A stretch of DNA of 64,000 bases, taken from positions 62,001 to 126,000 of the forward strand of contig DAOSVM010000003.1 in assembly GCA_035379625.1 (NCBI GenBank), read 5' to 3'. Source of the stretch: DAOSCP01 sp035379625. GTDB lineage: Bacteria; Bacteroidota; Ignavibacteria; Ignavibacteriales; DAOSCP01. The translations under genes and the position numbers were made by a program. The notes beneath the pieces were generated by a model. That model was not told where the DNA came from and made no database searches. It worked only from the letters and a program-made list of their open reading frames with translations. Positions 35,301 through 43,227 of the stretch are shown here, piece by piece. Each line of letters begins with the position of its first letter. The stretch's first letter is position 1.

Positions 35301-37166
35301 TTAACCTTTTAAATAAATAAGCAATATTGAAATATCCGCTGGATTAATTCCTGATATTCTTGAAGCCTGCCCTATTGTTCTTGGTCTAAACATTTTTAAT
35401 TTCTCTCTCGATTCAGTTCTAATCGAAGGGATTTTATCATAATCAAAATTTTTAGGAATTACTAAGTCGTCATATTTATTTAATTTATCAGCTAATTCTT
35501 GTTGTCGTTGGATATATCCTTCATATTTAATTTCAATTTCAACTTGTTCTAAAGCTTTATCATCATTATATAAATCTTCAAGCTCTTTTATATTCAAATC
35601 TTCAATCAAATTCTTTAATTTCAATTCTGGTCTTTTTACTAATTTATCTAATGTTTCCGATGAAGAAATAGAATTAGTTCCATATTTAATAAGCACATCA
35701 TTTATTTCTTTTGCAAGGAATGATTTAGTTTGACAAAATTCTTTAGATTTATTTATCAATACTTCTCGTCTTTGTAAATCTTTGTACATATCTTCAGGGA
35801 TTAAACCGAATTCATAACCATATTGAAGCAATCTCCTATCAGCATTATCTTGCCTTAACAATAATCGGTGTTCTACTCTGGATGTAAACATTCTGTAAGG
35901 CTCAGTTGGTGGTTTACTAATTAAATCATCAATCAACACACCAATATATGCTTCACTTCTTTTTAATACAAATTCTTTTCTCTTTTGTACTTTTAAAGCT
36001 GCATTAATACCTGCGATTAATCCTTGAGCAGCAGCTTCTTCATATCCTGAAGTTCCATTTATTTGACCAGCAAAATATAATCCTTGTATATTTTTTGTTT
36101 CTAATGTCAAATCTACTTGATAAGCAGGGAAAAAGTCATATTCTATAGCATAAGCTGGCCTTACCATTATAGCTTCCTCAAGCCCTTTAATTGTTCTAAT
36201 AGCTTTTAGCTGTATATCTTCAGGTAAAGAGCTTGAGAAACCATTGATATAAACAAGGTTAGAATTTAATCCCTCAGGCTCTAAAAATAAATGATGACGT
36301 TCTTTATCAGAAAATCTAACTATTTTATCTTCTATTGATGGGCAATATCTAGGTCCTATACCTTGAATTATTCCAGTAAATAACGGTGATCTATCAAACC
36401 CTTGTCGAAGGAATTCATGTGTCTTTTCATTCGTATAAGTTATATAACAACTTACTTGTGGCAAATATGGAAATTCATTTTTATTTGTTCTCAAGGAAAA
36501 TGGAGAAGGCGGATTGTCCCCCGGCTGCTCTTCAAGAATATTATAATTTATCGAATCCTTTAATATTCTTGGCGGTGTACCTGTTTTTAATCTTTTTGAA
36601 ACAAATCCGTATTTCAACAAATTCTCCGTTAAACCGACAACAGCATCTTCACCAAATCTTCCACCAACTATTTGTTTCAAACCAGTAAACATAACTCCAT
36701 TTAAAAAGGTACCTGCGCATAAAATAAATGCTTTCGTTTTAATGTATTGCCCTTTAAGTGTTCTTACCCCAACAATTTTATTATCCTCGATATCAACATC
36801 AATCACTGAATCGCTTAAAATATCTAAATTCTCAACATTTATCATAAAATCTTTAGCCACTTTAGAATACAACTCTCTATCACTTTGGGCTCTATCAGCC
36901 CAAACAGCAGGGCCCTTTGAACGGTTTAAAACTCTAAACTGTATACCTGTCCTATCAGCCAATATTCCCATTACACCGCCTAAAGCATCTATTTCATGAA
37001 CTAAATGTCCTTTAGCTGACCCCCCAATCGCAGGATTACAAGACATCCTACCTAAAGCATTTATATCTAATGTAACCAATAAGGTTTTACATCCCATTTT
37101 AGCAGCTGCATAGCTTGCTTCAATACCAGCATGCCCGCCACCACCAACTACAACATCATATTCCAT
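35301..37166 (-). CDS. mnmG: tRNA uridine-5-carboxymethylaminomethyl modification enzyme MnmG
   Basis: MnmG (GidA) is the FAD subunit of the MnmEG complex that modifies U34 of several tRNAs. It is 621 residues. The FAD-binding motif is DVVVGGGHAGIEASYAAAKMG, with the family patterns NPAIGGSAKGHLVHEIDALGG, LKTGTPPRI and GLYFAGQINGTSGYEEAAAQG. The start has AAAGGA upstream, and a perfect parS lies 16 bases before the ATG. It follows mnmE on the same strand, so both subunits are probably made from one transcript. Confidence 0.97.
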   Translation of the reverse strand: MEYDVVVGGGGHAGIEASYAAAKMGCKTLLVTLDINALGRMSCNPAIGGSAKGHLVHEIDALGGVMGILADRTGIQFRVLNRSKGPAVWADRAQSDRELYSKVAKDFMINVENLDILSDSVIDVDIEDNKIVGVRTLKGQYIKTKAFILCAGTFLNGVMFTGLKQIVGGRFGEDAVVGLTENLLKYGFVSKRLKTGTPPRILKDSINYNILEEQPGDNPPSPFSLRTNKNEFPYLPQVSCYITYTNEKTHEFLRQGFDRSPLFTGIIQGIGPRYCPSIEDKIVRFSDKERHHLFLEPEGLNSNLVYINGFSSSLPEDIQLKAIRTIKGLEEAIMVRPAYAIEYDFFPAYQVDLTLETKNIQGLYFAGQINGTSGYEEAAAQGLIAGINAALKVQKRKEFVLKRSEAYIGVLIDDLISKPPTEPYRMFTSRVEHRLLLRQDNADRRLLQYGYEFGLIPEDMYKDLQRREVLINKSKEFCQTKSFLAKEINDVLIKYGTNSISSSETLDKLVKRPELKLKNLIEDLNIKELEDLYNDDKALEQVEIEIKYEGYIQRQQELADKLNKYDDLVIPKNFDYDKIPSIRTESREKLKMFRPRTIGQASRISGINPADISILLIYLKG

Positions 37167-37181
37167 TATTTTATCCTTTCA

Positions 37182-37197
37182 TGTTTCACGTGAAACA
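37182..37197. other. parS centromere site (ParB binding), between mnmE and mnmG
   Basis: TGTTTCACGTGAAACA is a perfect 16-bp palindrome identical to the conserved bacterial parS consensus. It sits in the 33-base gap between the mnmE stop and the mnmG start. parS clusters mark the origin-proximal region in chromosomes with ParABS. Confidence 0.93.
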
Positions 37198-37199
37198 TT

Positions 37200-38555
37200 T
37201 TATTTCCCTATACAGAATTTATTAAATATATTATTCAAAATATCATCAGTTGTGATTACACCTATTATCTCGGATAATTTATCAATTGCACAGCGCACAT
37301 CAACACTTATCATCTCACTTGTTAAACCCGATTGTATTGTAACTATACTATTATTAATGAATTTAACTGCTTCTTCAAGTAGTAATTTATGTCTTAAATT
37401 TGTAACGACCAAATCATTTTCATGATAAATATTAATTTGATTTATTCTATCATAAACAATATCTATCAATTTATCTACATTATAATCATTTTTTGCTGAT
37501 ATAAGCACATCGTATTTATTTTCAAAATCTTGGTTTTTATCCAATATATCTACTTTATTACCAACTCTTATTACATTATTGTGATAATTGTTAATATCAT
37601 AGATTAATTTTTCAGATTCTGGTCTTGTTACATCTATAATATGCAAAACAAGATCAGAATTTTTCAATGTTTCAATTGTTTTTTCAACACCAATATTTTC
37701 TATAATATCACTAGTATTTCTTATTCCGGCAGTATCAATTATATTAACTAAATAACCTTTAATATATATTTGCTCCTTTATAATATCTCGTGTTGTTCCT
37801 GGTATATTTGTTACTATTGCTCTCTCTTCTTTTAATATTGCATTCAGCAATGACGACTTCCCAACATTAGGCTCACCTACAATTGAAATATTATATCCGT
37901 TTTTTACTATCTTACCATACTCATATGATTTAATGTATGAATTTAATTTATCATTTACATATATTAATTGTTTTAGTAATTCATCCCTTGACATAAATTC
38001 AACATCTTCTTCAGAAAAATCTAATTCAAGTTCAATCATTGAAATAGATTTTAGTATTGCTTCTTTTAGTTCCTCTATTTTTTTTGTATAACTTTCGCTT
38101 TTTTGTACTCTTGCCCATTTCAACGATATTTCACTCCCAGCAGAAATAATATCAGCAACGGCTTCAGCTTCTATTAAGTTCATCTTACCATTTAAAAAGG
38201 CTCTTTGAGTAAATTCTCCATTATTGGCAACTCTAGCACCTTGCTTAATACACAGCTCAATAATTTTGTTTACTATTAAGGGATTTCCATGACATGATAT
38301 CTCAATTGTATCCTCGCCGGTATAACTTTTAGGGCCTTTATAATATACAATTATAACATCATCTACTATATGACCATGCTCGTCAATAATGTCTGTATAT
38401 AAAATACTTTTTTCTTTAATTTTATTCTTATGTTCTCTTTTAATAATCGATGTTACTATATTATAAGATAGTTCACCACTTAATCTAATAACTGATACGG
38501 CGGCAATTCCTGGTGGTGTTATTTGTGCTACAATTGTAGATTTATCTATATTCAT
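37200..38555 (-). CDS. mnmE: tRNA modification GTPase MnmE
   Basis: MnmE (TrmE) is the GTPase partner of MnmG. It is 451 residues. An N-terminal folate-binding domain begins IVAQITPPGIAAVSVIRLSG. The G domain is inserted in a helical domain, with GEPNVGKSSLLNAI, the TNIPGTTRD G2 loop, DTAGIR and NKVD. The protein ends in the conserved FCIGK, whose Cys is important in the family. It is framed by two parS sites (37182 and 38634). Confidence 0.97.
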   Translation of the reverse strand: MNIDKSTIVAQITPPGIAAVSVIRLSGELSYNIVTSIIKREHKNKIKEKSILYTDIIDEHGHIVDDVIIVYYKGPKSYTGEDTIEISCHGNPLIVNKIIELCIKQGARVANNGEFTQRAFLNGKMNLIEAEAVADIISAGSEISLKWARVQKSESYTKKIEELKEAILKSISMIELELDFSEEDVEFMSRDELLKQLIYVNDKLNSYIKSYEYGKIVKNGYNISIVGEPNVGKSSLLNAILKEERAIVTNIPGTTRDIIKEQIYIKGYLVNIIDTAGIRNTSDIIENIGVEKTIETLKNSDLVLHIIDVTRPESEKLIYDINNYHNNVIRVGNKVDILDKNQDFENKYDVLISAKNDYNVDKLIDIVYDRINQINIYHENDLVVTNLRHKLLLEEAVKFINNSIVTIQSGLTSEMISVDVRCAIDKLSEIIGVITTDDILNNIFNKFCIGK

Positions 38556-38633
38556 AACTTCCTAAATTAAATTTTTAAATTTAAACATTTTTTTCTTATA
38601 ATTGTATAAATTAATATATATTTAACAATACAA

Positions 38634-38649
38634 TGTTTCACGTGAAACA
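38634..38649. other. Second parS site, upstream of the phosphoesterase gene
   Basis: This is a second perfect copy of TGTTTCACGTGAAACA, 1,452 bp from the first. It ends 10 bases before the ATG at 38660, so ParB binding would cover the ribosome-binding and probably promoter region of that gene. Confidence 0.93.
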
Positions 38650-38659
38650 TAGGTGAATT

Positions 38660-40474
38660 ATGAAATTGAGTTATATTTTATTACTTATTCTTTTAAACCT
38701 TTACACTTTTGCACAGAAAATAAATTTTATTCACTTAAGCGATATTCATATTGGTGCACCAAAAGCTGATTCTTTGTTAAAGATTAGTGTTAATAAGATT
38801 AATTCCATGAAAAACATTGATTTTGTTGTAATTACAGGTGATATAACTGATACAGGTAATGAACATGAACTTAAAACCGCTAAAAATATTCTTAGTAAAC
38901 TTTTAGTTCCTTATTATACTATACCAGGCAATCACGATACAAGATATAATTACGATGGCAATTATTTGTTCTCCAAATATTTCAAAACTAAATTTTTCTT
39001 CCAGAAAAAAGGCTACAATTTTATTGGCATAAACACTGCTGTTAATAGTAAAGGTATAAATGGTCATTTATTTTCAGAAGATATTACATGGACTAGGAAG
39101 CAATTATCTACTTCAAAAAGTACTAAAAATATTTTTTTCTTTCATCAGCCTTTAGATCAAATTGATAATTTTGAATATATTTTCGATAATATTAATTTTT
39201 TAACTTTTTTTGTTGGGCATGGTCATAATAATTCTGTGTTGAATTATAAAAACCTTAAATATTTTATGGCACCTGCTAATAAATACTTAAATGGTGGTTT
39301 TAATTTAGTAAATATTACAAATGATTCCGTTTCAATTTATTCATACCTACATACAAACAATAGTTCTTCACTATTTTATAAAGGTTTACTTTATTCTAGC
39401 AATATAGAGCCACTAAAAAAGTCTTTTATATCCTATGACAGTTTATTTGACAATTATCGCTATATAAATTTTAATAAAACCCTATACGCAAATCCAATAG
39501 GATATAATAATAATATTTACATAGCTTTTTACGATGGTACAATTAAATGCCTTTCTACAAATGGTTCTATTATTTGGTCAAATAAAATTATTGGCTCTAT
39601 TCAACGCTCACCCATCGTAATTGATTCAATTTTAATAGTTCAAACAGTTGAAGGCGATATTCATACTTTAAATCCATTTACTGGCAAAATCATTCAATCT
39701 ATAGGAACAGGTTTTACGCTTTCATCACCTTTGTTCGAATTGAATTACCAAGGTAATAAAGTAATATTTTTGAAAAAATATAAAGATTATACTCCAACGG
39801 TAGGTGTTTTTACAGACAATGGTTATTTATTACTTTATGAAGTGAATACATTACAACCACTTAGCCAAATAAAATTATCAGATGGTAAAGTTGAAAACGA
39901 ACCAATATTGGATAAAAATAAAATATATTTTACTTCATCTGATGGTAAAATTTACTGTGCTGACCCTTCGAATGGTGTAATATATTGGTCTTATAATTAT
40001 TCCAATCATTTATATTATAATCCATCTTATTCATTATTAACAATGATTAAAAATAATTTATATTTTTCAACATCAGATAATAATTTAACTTGCTTGGATA
40101 AAATTTTAGGTCAATTAAAATGGAAAAAAGAAATTAATAATAGTTGGTATACTACCTTCTCATTTAATGATACTCTATTCCTTAAGTCAAAATATAATTT
40201 TATTTATAAAATATCTCCCTTAAATGGGAATATACTCGCACAATATAATCTTTCATATGAAAATGACTTTACTGCTTTGTCTTCTACAATATTTAACAAT
40301 TCTTTTATTATGCCTTTTTCAAATGGGAATGTGTTTCAATATAGAAATAACTCATTCAAAAAAATAATCTCAATTCCTGAAATTTATCCTAATAAAATAT
40401 TAAACATTAATAATCGTACTTTGGTACTTTCAAATCTTGATGGTGATGTATTTATTATTAACTTACAAAATTAG
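38660..40474 (+). CDS. Secreted metallophosphoesterase fused to PQQ-type beta-propeller
   Basis: The protein is 604 residues with a signal peptide (KLSYILLLILLNLYTFA). Residues 20-245 are a calcineurin-like phosphoesterase: FIHLSDIHIGAP, VVITGDITDTGNEHE, IPGNHDTRY and FVGHGHNN give the two-metal site. Residues about 270-600 form PQQ/WD-like beta-propeller repeats (for example GTIKCLSTNGSIIWSNK, GKIYCADPSNGVIYWSY). It probably hydrolyses a phosphoester in the periplasm or outside the cell; the propeller would bind a ligand or surface. The start has AGGTGA upstream. The HAD phosphatase gene follows after two bases. Confidence 0.85.
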   Translation: MKLSYILLLILLNLYTFAQKINFIHLSDIHIGAPKADSLLKISVNKINSMKNIDFVVITGDITDTGNEHELKTAKNILSKLLVPYYTIPGNHDTRYNYDGNYLFSKYFKTKFFFQKKGYNFIGINTAVNSKGINGHLFSEDITWTRKQLSTSKSTKNIFFFHQPLDQIDNFEYIFDNINFLTFFVGHGHNNSVLNYKNLKYFMAPANKYLNGGFNLVNITNDSVSIYSYLHTNNSSSLFYKGLLYSSNIEPLKKSFISYDSLFDNYRYINFNKTLYANPIGYNNNIYIAFYDGTIKCLSTNGSIIWSNKIIGSIQRSPIVIDSILIVQTVEGDIHTLNPFTGKIIQSIGTGFTLSSPLFELNYQGNKVIFLKKYKDYTPTVGVFTDNGYLLLYEVNTLQPLSQIKLSDGKVENEPILDKNKIYFTSSDGKIYCADPSNGVIYWSYNYSNHLYYNPSYSLLTMIKNNLYFSTSDNNLTCLDKILGQLKWKKEINNSWYTTFSFNDTLFLKSKYNFIYKISPLNGNILAQYNLSYENDFTALSSTIFNNSFIMPFSNGNVFQYRNNSFKKIISIPEIYPNKILNINNRTLVLSNLDGDVFIINLQN

Positions 40475-40476
40475 AT

Positions 40477-41124
40477 ATGTATAAAGCAATAATTTTTGAT
40501 ATCGATGGGACATTAGCAGATACAAATCAACTTATTTTGGAATCTTTTAATTTTATTTCATTAAAATATTTAAATAGTAAATTTGATTTTAATGAATTAA
40601 CTAAATATTTTGGCCCGCCAGAAAATTATCTTTTTCAACAACTATTTAAAGATAATTTTGAAGATGCAGCATCCGATTATTATCATTTTTATGCGATGAA
40701 CTTTCATAATTATGTTGTAGTTTTTAATGAGATAATACAAGCTGTTAAATTGTTAAAAAATAATAATATAATTTTAGCTATTTATACCGGTAAAGGCAAT
40801 TCATCTACCTATATAACCTTGGAAAAATTAGGTATTTTTCATTTATTCGATGAAATAATGACAGGTGACAATTTACCAAGTTATAAACCAAATCCAATAG
40901 GTATTATGAATTTTATTGAAAAATATAATTTGAAAAATGATGAAGTGATTTTATTTGGAGATACATTAACAGATATTAAAGCCGCTAAAGGTGCTGGAAT
41001 ACCTGTTGGAATTTTTCTTTGGGCCAGTTATCATAAAGAAATTATATTTAATCATAAACCAAATTTTGTTTTTTTTACACCTTTATCATTTGATTATTTT
41101 ATTAGGACTAATTATAATATATAA
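40477..41124 (+). CDS. HAD-family phosphatase (phosphoglycolate phosphatase/PpaX-like)
   Basis: The protein is 215 residues. HAD motif I is IIFDIDGTLADT (nucleophile Asp), motif II is IYTGKG, the motif III Lys lies in PSYKPNPIGI and motif IV is LFGDTLTDIKAA. A C1 helical cap between motifs I and II places it in HAD subfamily IA. Likely substrates are phosphoglycolate, pyrophosphate or a sugar phosphate; the sequence does not decide. It is cotranscribed with the phosphoesterase upstream. Confidence 0.88.
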   Translation: MYKAIIFDIDGTLADTNQLILESFNFISLKYLNSKFDFNELTKYFGPPENYLFQQLFKDNFEDAASDYYHFYAMNFHNYVVVFNEIIQAVKLLKNNNIILAIYTGKGNSSTYITLEKLGIFHLFDEIMTGDNLPSYKPNPIGIMNFIEKYNLKNDEVILFGDTLTDIKAAKGAGIPVGIFLWASYHKEIIFNHKPNFVFFTPLSFDYFIRTNYNI

Positions 41125-41144
41125 TTCTTTATATTATATTTTTT

Positions 41145-41184
41145 TGCGGCATCTGCCGCATTATAATGCTTACACTGTCTGAGC
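41145..41184. repeat. Single repeat end (element 6, remnant)
   Basis: TGCGGC-ATCT-GCCGCA hairpin, then TTATAAT, then GCTTACACTGTCTGAGC at 41168-41184. This is one right-hand terminal repeat of the interspersed family with a shortened subterminal hairpin and no matching left end. It sits between convergent genes, eight bases from the T-tract of the terminator at 41192, as the full elements do. Confidence 0.7.
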
Positions 41185-41191
41185 TAAATAT

Positions 41192-41218
41192 AAAAAAAAA
41201 GACTGCCCTTTTGGGCAG
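41192..41218 (-). terminator. Terminator for the methyltransferase/Cys-rich peptide operon
   Basis: On the minus strand CTGCCC-AAAA-GGGCAG is followed by TC and nine T. It lies 10 bases after the stop of the 31-codon ORF. Confidence 0.85.
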
Positions 41219-41227
41219 CCTAATGTT

Positions 41228-41323
41228 TTAATCATGGCATCCAGCAACGTTTACAGATTGCTTTGCACAGCATTGTGCAACTTTTTTTTCAGGAGCATTT
41301 TTCTTTCTGATTAAAGATTTCAT
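41228..41323 (-). CDS. 31-residue Cys-rich peptide downstream of the ArsM-like gene
   Basis: The ATG at 41323 follows a very strong GGAGGAAAG ribosome-binding site, within the gap after the methyltransferase stop. The peptide begins MKSLIRKKNAPEKKVAQCC and ends CAKQSVNVAGCHD, overall KK-rich then with four residues C, C, C and C in its second half (CC, C, C). A terminator follows at once. It has no signal peptide. It could be a small metal/metalloid-binding peptide working with the methyltransferase, or a precursor of a modified peptide. I do not recognise it. Confidence 0.6.
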   Translation of the reverse strand: MKSLIRKKNAPEKKVAQCCAKQSVNVAGCHD

Positions 41324-41333
41324 CTTTCCTCCA

Positions 41334-41954
41334 TTATTTAGTTCCTCTTATAGTCCAGGAACAGACCATAATTTCATATTTTTTGTAAGGTTGTGTTTCG
41401 CTTAGTATTTCAATATTTTTAAAGTTTGCTCTTTTTAATTGTTCAATATAAACATCTTTTGTTACAGCTCCGGCCCAGCATTCAGCAACTGCTTGGGGAT
41501 CATTGCTATATTTTTCAGGAACTGGTTCTAATGAATATATATCGCTTATAACAAATTTTCCACCAGGTTTTAAAATACGGTAAATTTCTGACCATACTTT
41601 ATCTTTGTCTTTAGCGTGGTTTATAGTGCAATTAGAAATAATATAATCTGCTAGATTATCATCAAGCGCTATATTTTCTAATTCTGATTTGATAAAATTT
41701 ACATTTTTTACATCAAATTTTTCTGCATTTTTTCTAGCTACTTCTAACATACCATCTGAAATATCAACACCGTATACAAAACCGTCTTCTACTAAATCAG
41801 CTAATTTTAAAACATCTTTACCTTTACCACATCCTAAATCTACAACTGTTTCATTTCCATTTAACTTTAAATGAGAAATTGTATCGCCACAAGAAAGGCA
41901 GCAATCGACTTTTGCAAGTTCAGAATAACGTATTTCTATAAATTTTGTTTCCAT
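41334..41954 (-). CDS. ArsM-like SAM-dependent methyltransferase
   Basis: The protein is 206 residues. Class I SAM motif VVDLGCGKGKDVLKLADLV near residue 40, with ISNCTINHAKDKDKVWSEIYRILKPGGKFVISDIY, AECWAGAVTKDVYIEQLKRANF and a final MVCSW, resembles arsenite methyltransferases. N-terminal DCCLSCGDT adds further cysteines, and a Cys at ISNC and another at AECW are where ArsM binds As(III). It might methylate arsenite or another soft metalloid; the assignment to arsenic is inferred. It is followed by the Cys-rich 31-residue peptide in one transcript. No arsR or arsenite pump is adjacent. Confidence 0.7.
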   Translation of the reverse strand: METKFIEIRYSELAKVDCCLSCGDTISHLKLNGNETVVDLGCGKGKDVLKLADLVEDGFVYGVDISDGMLEVARKNAEKFDVKNVNFIKSELENIALDDNLADYIISNCTINHAKDKDKVWSEIYRILKPGGKFVISDIYSLEPVPEKYSNDPQAVAECWAGAVTKDVYIEQLKRANFKNIEILSETQPYKKYEIMVCSWTIRGTK

Positions 41955-42020
41955 ATTTATTTTATTTATTTTTATAAATATATAAGATAACTAATTAATA
42001 AAAAAGTTACAAATAAAATT

Positions 42021-42608
42021 ATGGTTGATTATTTATATCAAATTGATAAATCAATATTTTATTTTATTAATTTTACTCTATCAAATGTTATTTTTGATAA
42101 TTTTTTCCCTTTTATCACTAATTTACGTAACTGGTTACCAATTTACTTAATAGGTATATCGCTAATTATTTATAAGGATAAAACCAGAGCTTTTTATATA
42201 ATTTTCGGTATAATTTTGTTAATAACTATTTCAGATCAAATAAGTAGCCATTTATTAAAAAACTTTTTTCATAGATTAAGACCAATGAACGATCCATATA
42301 ACATTCCAATTATACGTATTTTAGTTGGCAAAACTTCAACATTATCTTTCCCTTCTTCACATACTGTTAATAACTTTGCTGTAGCTGTATTTTTATCATA
42401 TTACTACACAAGTTATCGCATATATTTTTATTCTATTGCAGCACTTGTGGGATTTTCTATAATTTATGTTGGTGCTCACTATCCATCTGATGTTCTTGGT
42501 GGAGCAATAATAGGTTTATTAATTGGATTTATGTTTATTATTATATACAACAAAATTTTGGAGTATATTCTTGCAAAACGCCAAGCTTCTAAATCAACCT
42601 CTAAATGA
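42021..42608 (+). CDS. PAP2-family membrane phosphatase
   Basis: This 195-residue membrane protein has five or six transmembrane segments. The PAP2 motifs are K-x6-RP as KNFFHRLRP, PSSH as SFPSSHT, and SR-x5-H-x3-D as YVGAHYPSDVLGG. It probably removes phosphate from undecaprenyl pyrophosphate, phosphatidic acid or a related lipid at the inner membrane. Its 3' end overlaps the exonuclease gene. Confidence 0.88.
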   Translation: MVDYLYQIDKSIFYFINFTLSNVIFDNFFPFITNLRNWLPIYLIGISLIIYKDKTRAFYIIFGIILLITISDQISSHLLKNFFHRLRPMNDPYNIPIIRILVGKTSTLSFPSSHTVNNFAVAVFLSYYYTSYRIYFYSIAALVGFSIIYVGAHYPSDVLGGAIIGLLIGFMFIIIYNKILEYILAKRQASKSTSK

Positions 42609-43185
42609 TATTGAATTTGTTATTGTAGATGTAGAAACAACCAACGCAAAACCAAGCAATCAATATATAATTGATATAGCTCTCATTAAAGTAGTAAATT
42701 TTCAGCAAGAAGATAAATTTAATACATTAGTTAAACCACGAGTACAAATTGATCCAATTATTAGCAATATTACAAATATTACAAATAGTATGGTGCAAAA
42801 TGCTCCATATTTTAATGAAATAAGAACTTATGTTAAATATTTTATAGGGAATAGCGTTTTAGTTGGCCATAATGTAGCTTTTGATAAAAGAGCTCTCGAT
42901 ACCGAATACAAAAGATATGATGATCCGCCATTAACTAATTTAACACTTGATACTTTGAAGCTTTCACAGAAATTATTTCCAAACCAACCTAAAAGATCAT
43001 TAAATACAATGTGCAAGTTACTTAATATTGAACATAAAAACAGACATCGGGCGTTAGGTGACACATTAGCTACTTTTGAATTATTCAATGTATTAGTAAA
43101 AACGGCTATGGAAAATAATAATATAAAAACATTAAAAGAATTGTATAAATTTTTAAATGTAAAATTTGAACAAATCCATAATTAA
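42571..43185 (+). CDS. DEDDh 3'-5' exonuclease (DnaQ-like)
   Basis: This protein of about 204 residues has an RNase T/DnaQ-type exonuclease domain. ExoI is FVIVDVETTNAKP, exoII is VGHNVAFDKRALDTEY and exoIII is HRALGDTLATFEL, giving D, E, D, H and D. It resembles DNA polymerase III epsilon subunits and stand-alone exonucleases. It has no UvrC-like or polymerase domain. No ATG is available; I choose the TTG at 42571 because GGAG lies seven bases before it, which gives a 38-base overlap with the PAP2 gene and suggests coupling. A TTG at 42523 is an alternative. Confidence 0.8.
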   Translation: MQNAKLLNQPLNDIEFVIVDVETTNAKPSNQYIIDIALIKVVNFQQEDKFNTLVKPRVQIDPIISNITNITNSMVQNAPYFNEIRTYVKYFIGNSVLVGHNVAFDKRALDTEYKRYDDPPLTNLTLDTLKLSQKLFPNQPKRSLNTMCKLLNIEHKNRHRALGDTLATFELFNVLVKTAMENNNIKTLKELYKFLNVKFEQIHN

Positions 43186-43227
43186 GTTTGTTTTTACTAA
43201 TTACAGTAAAAAATAAGGAATTTGTAT

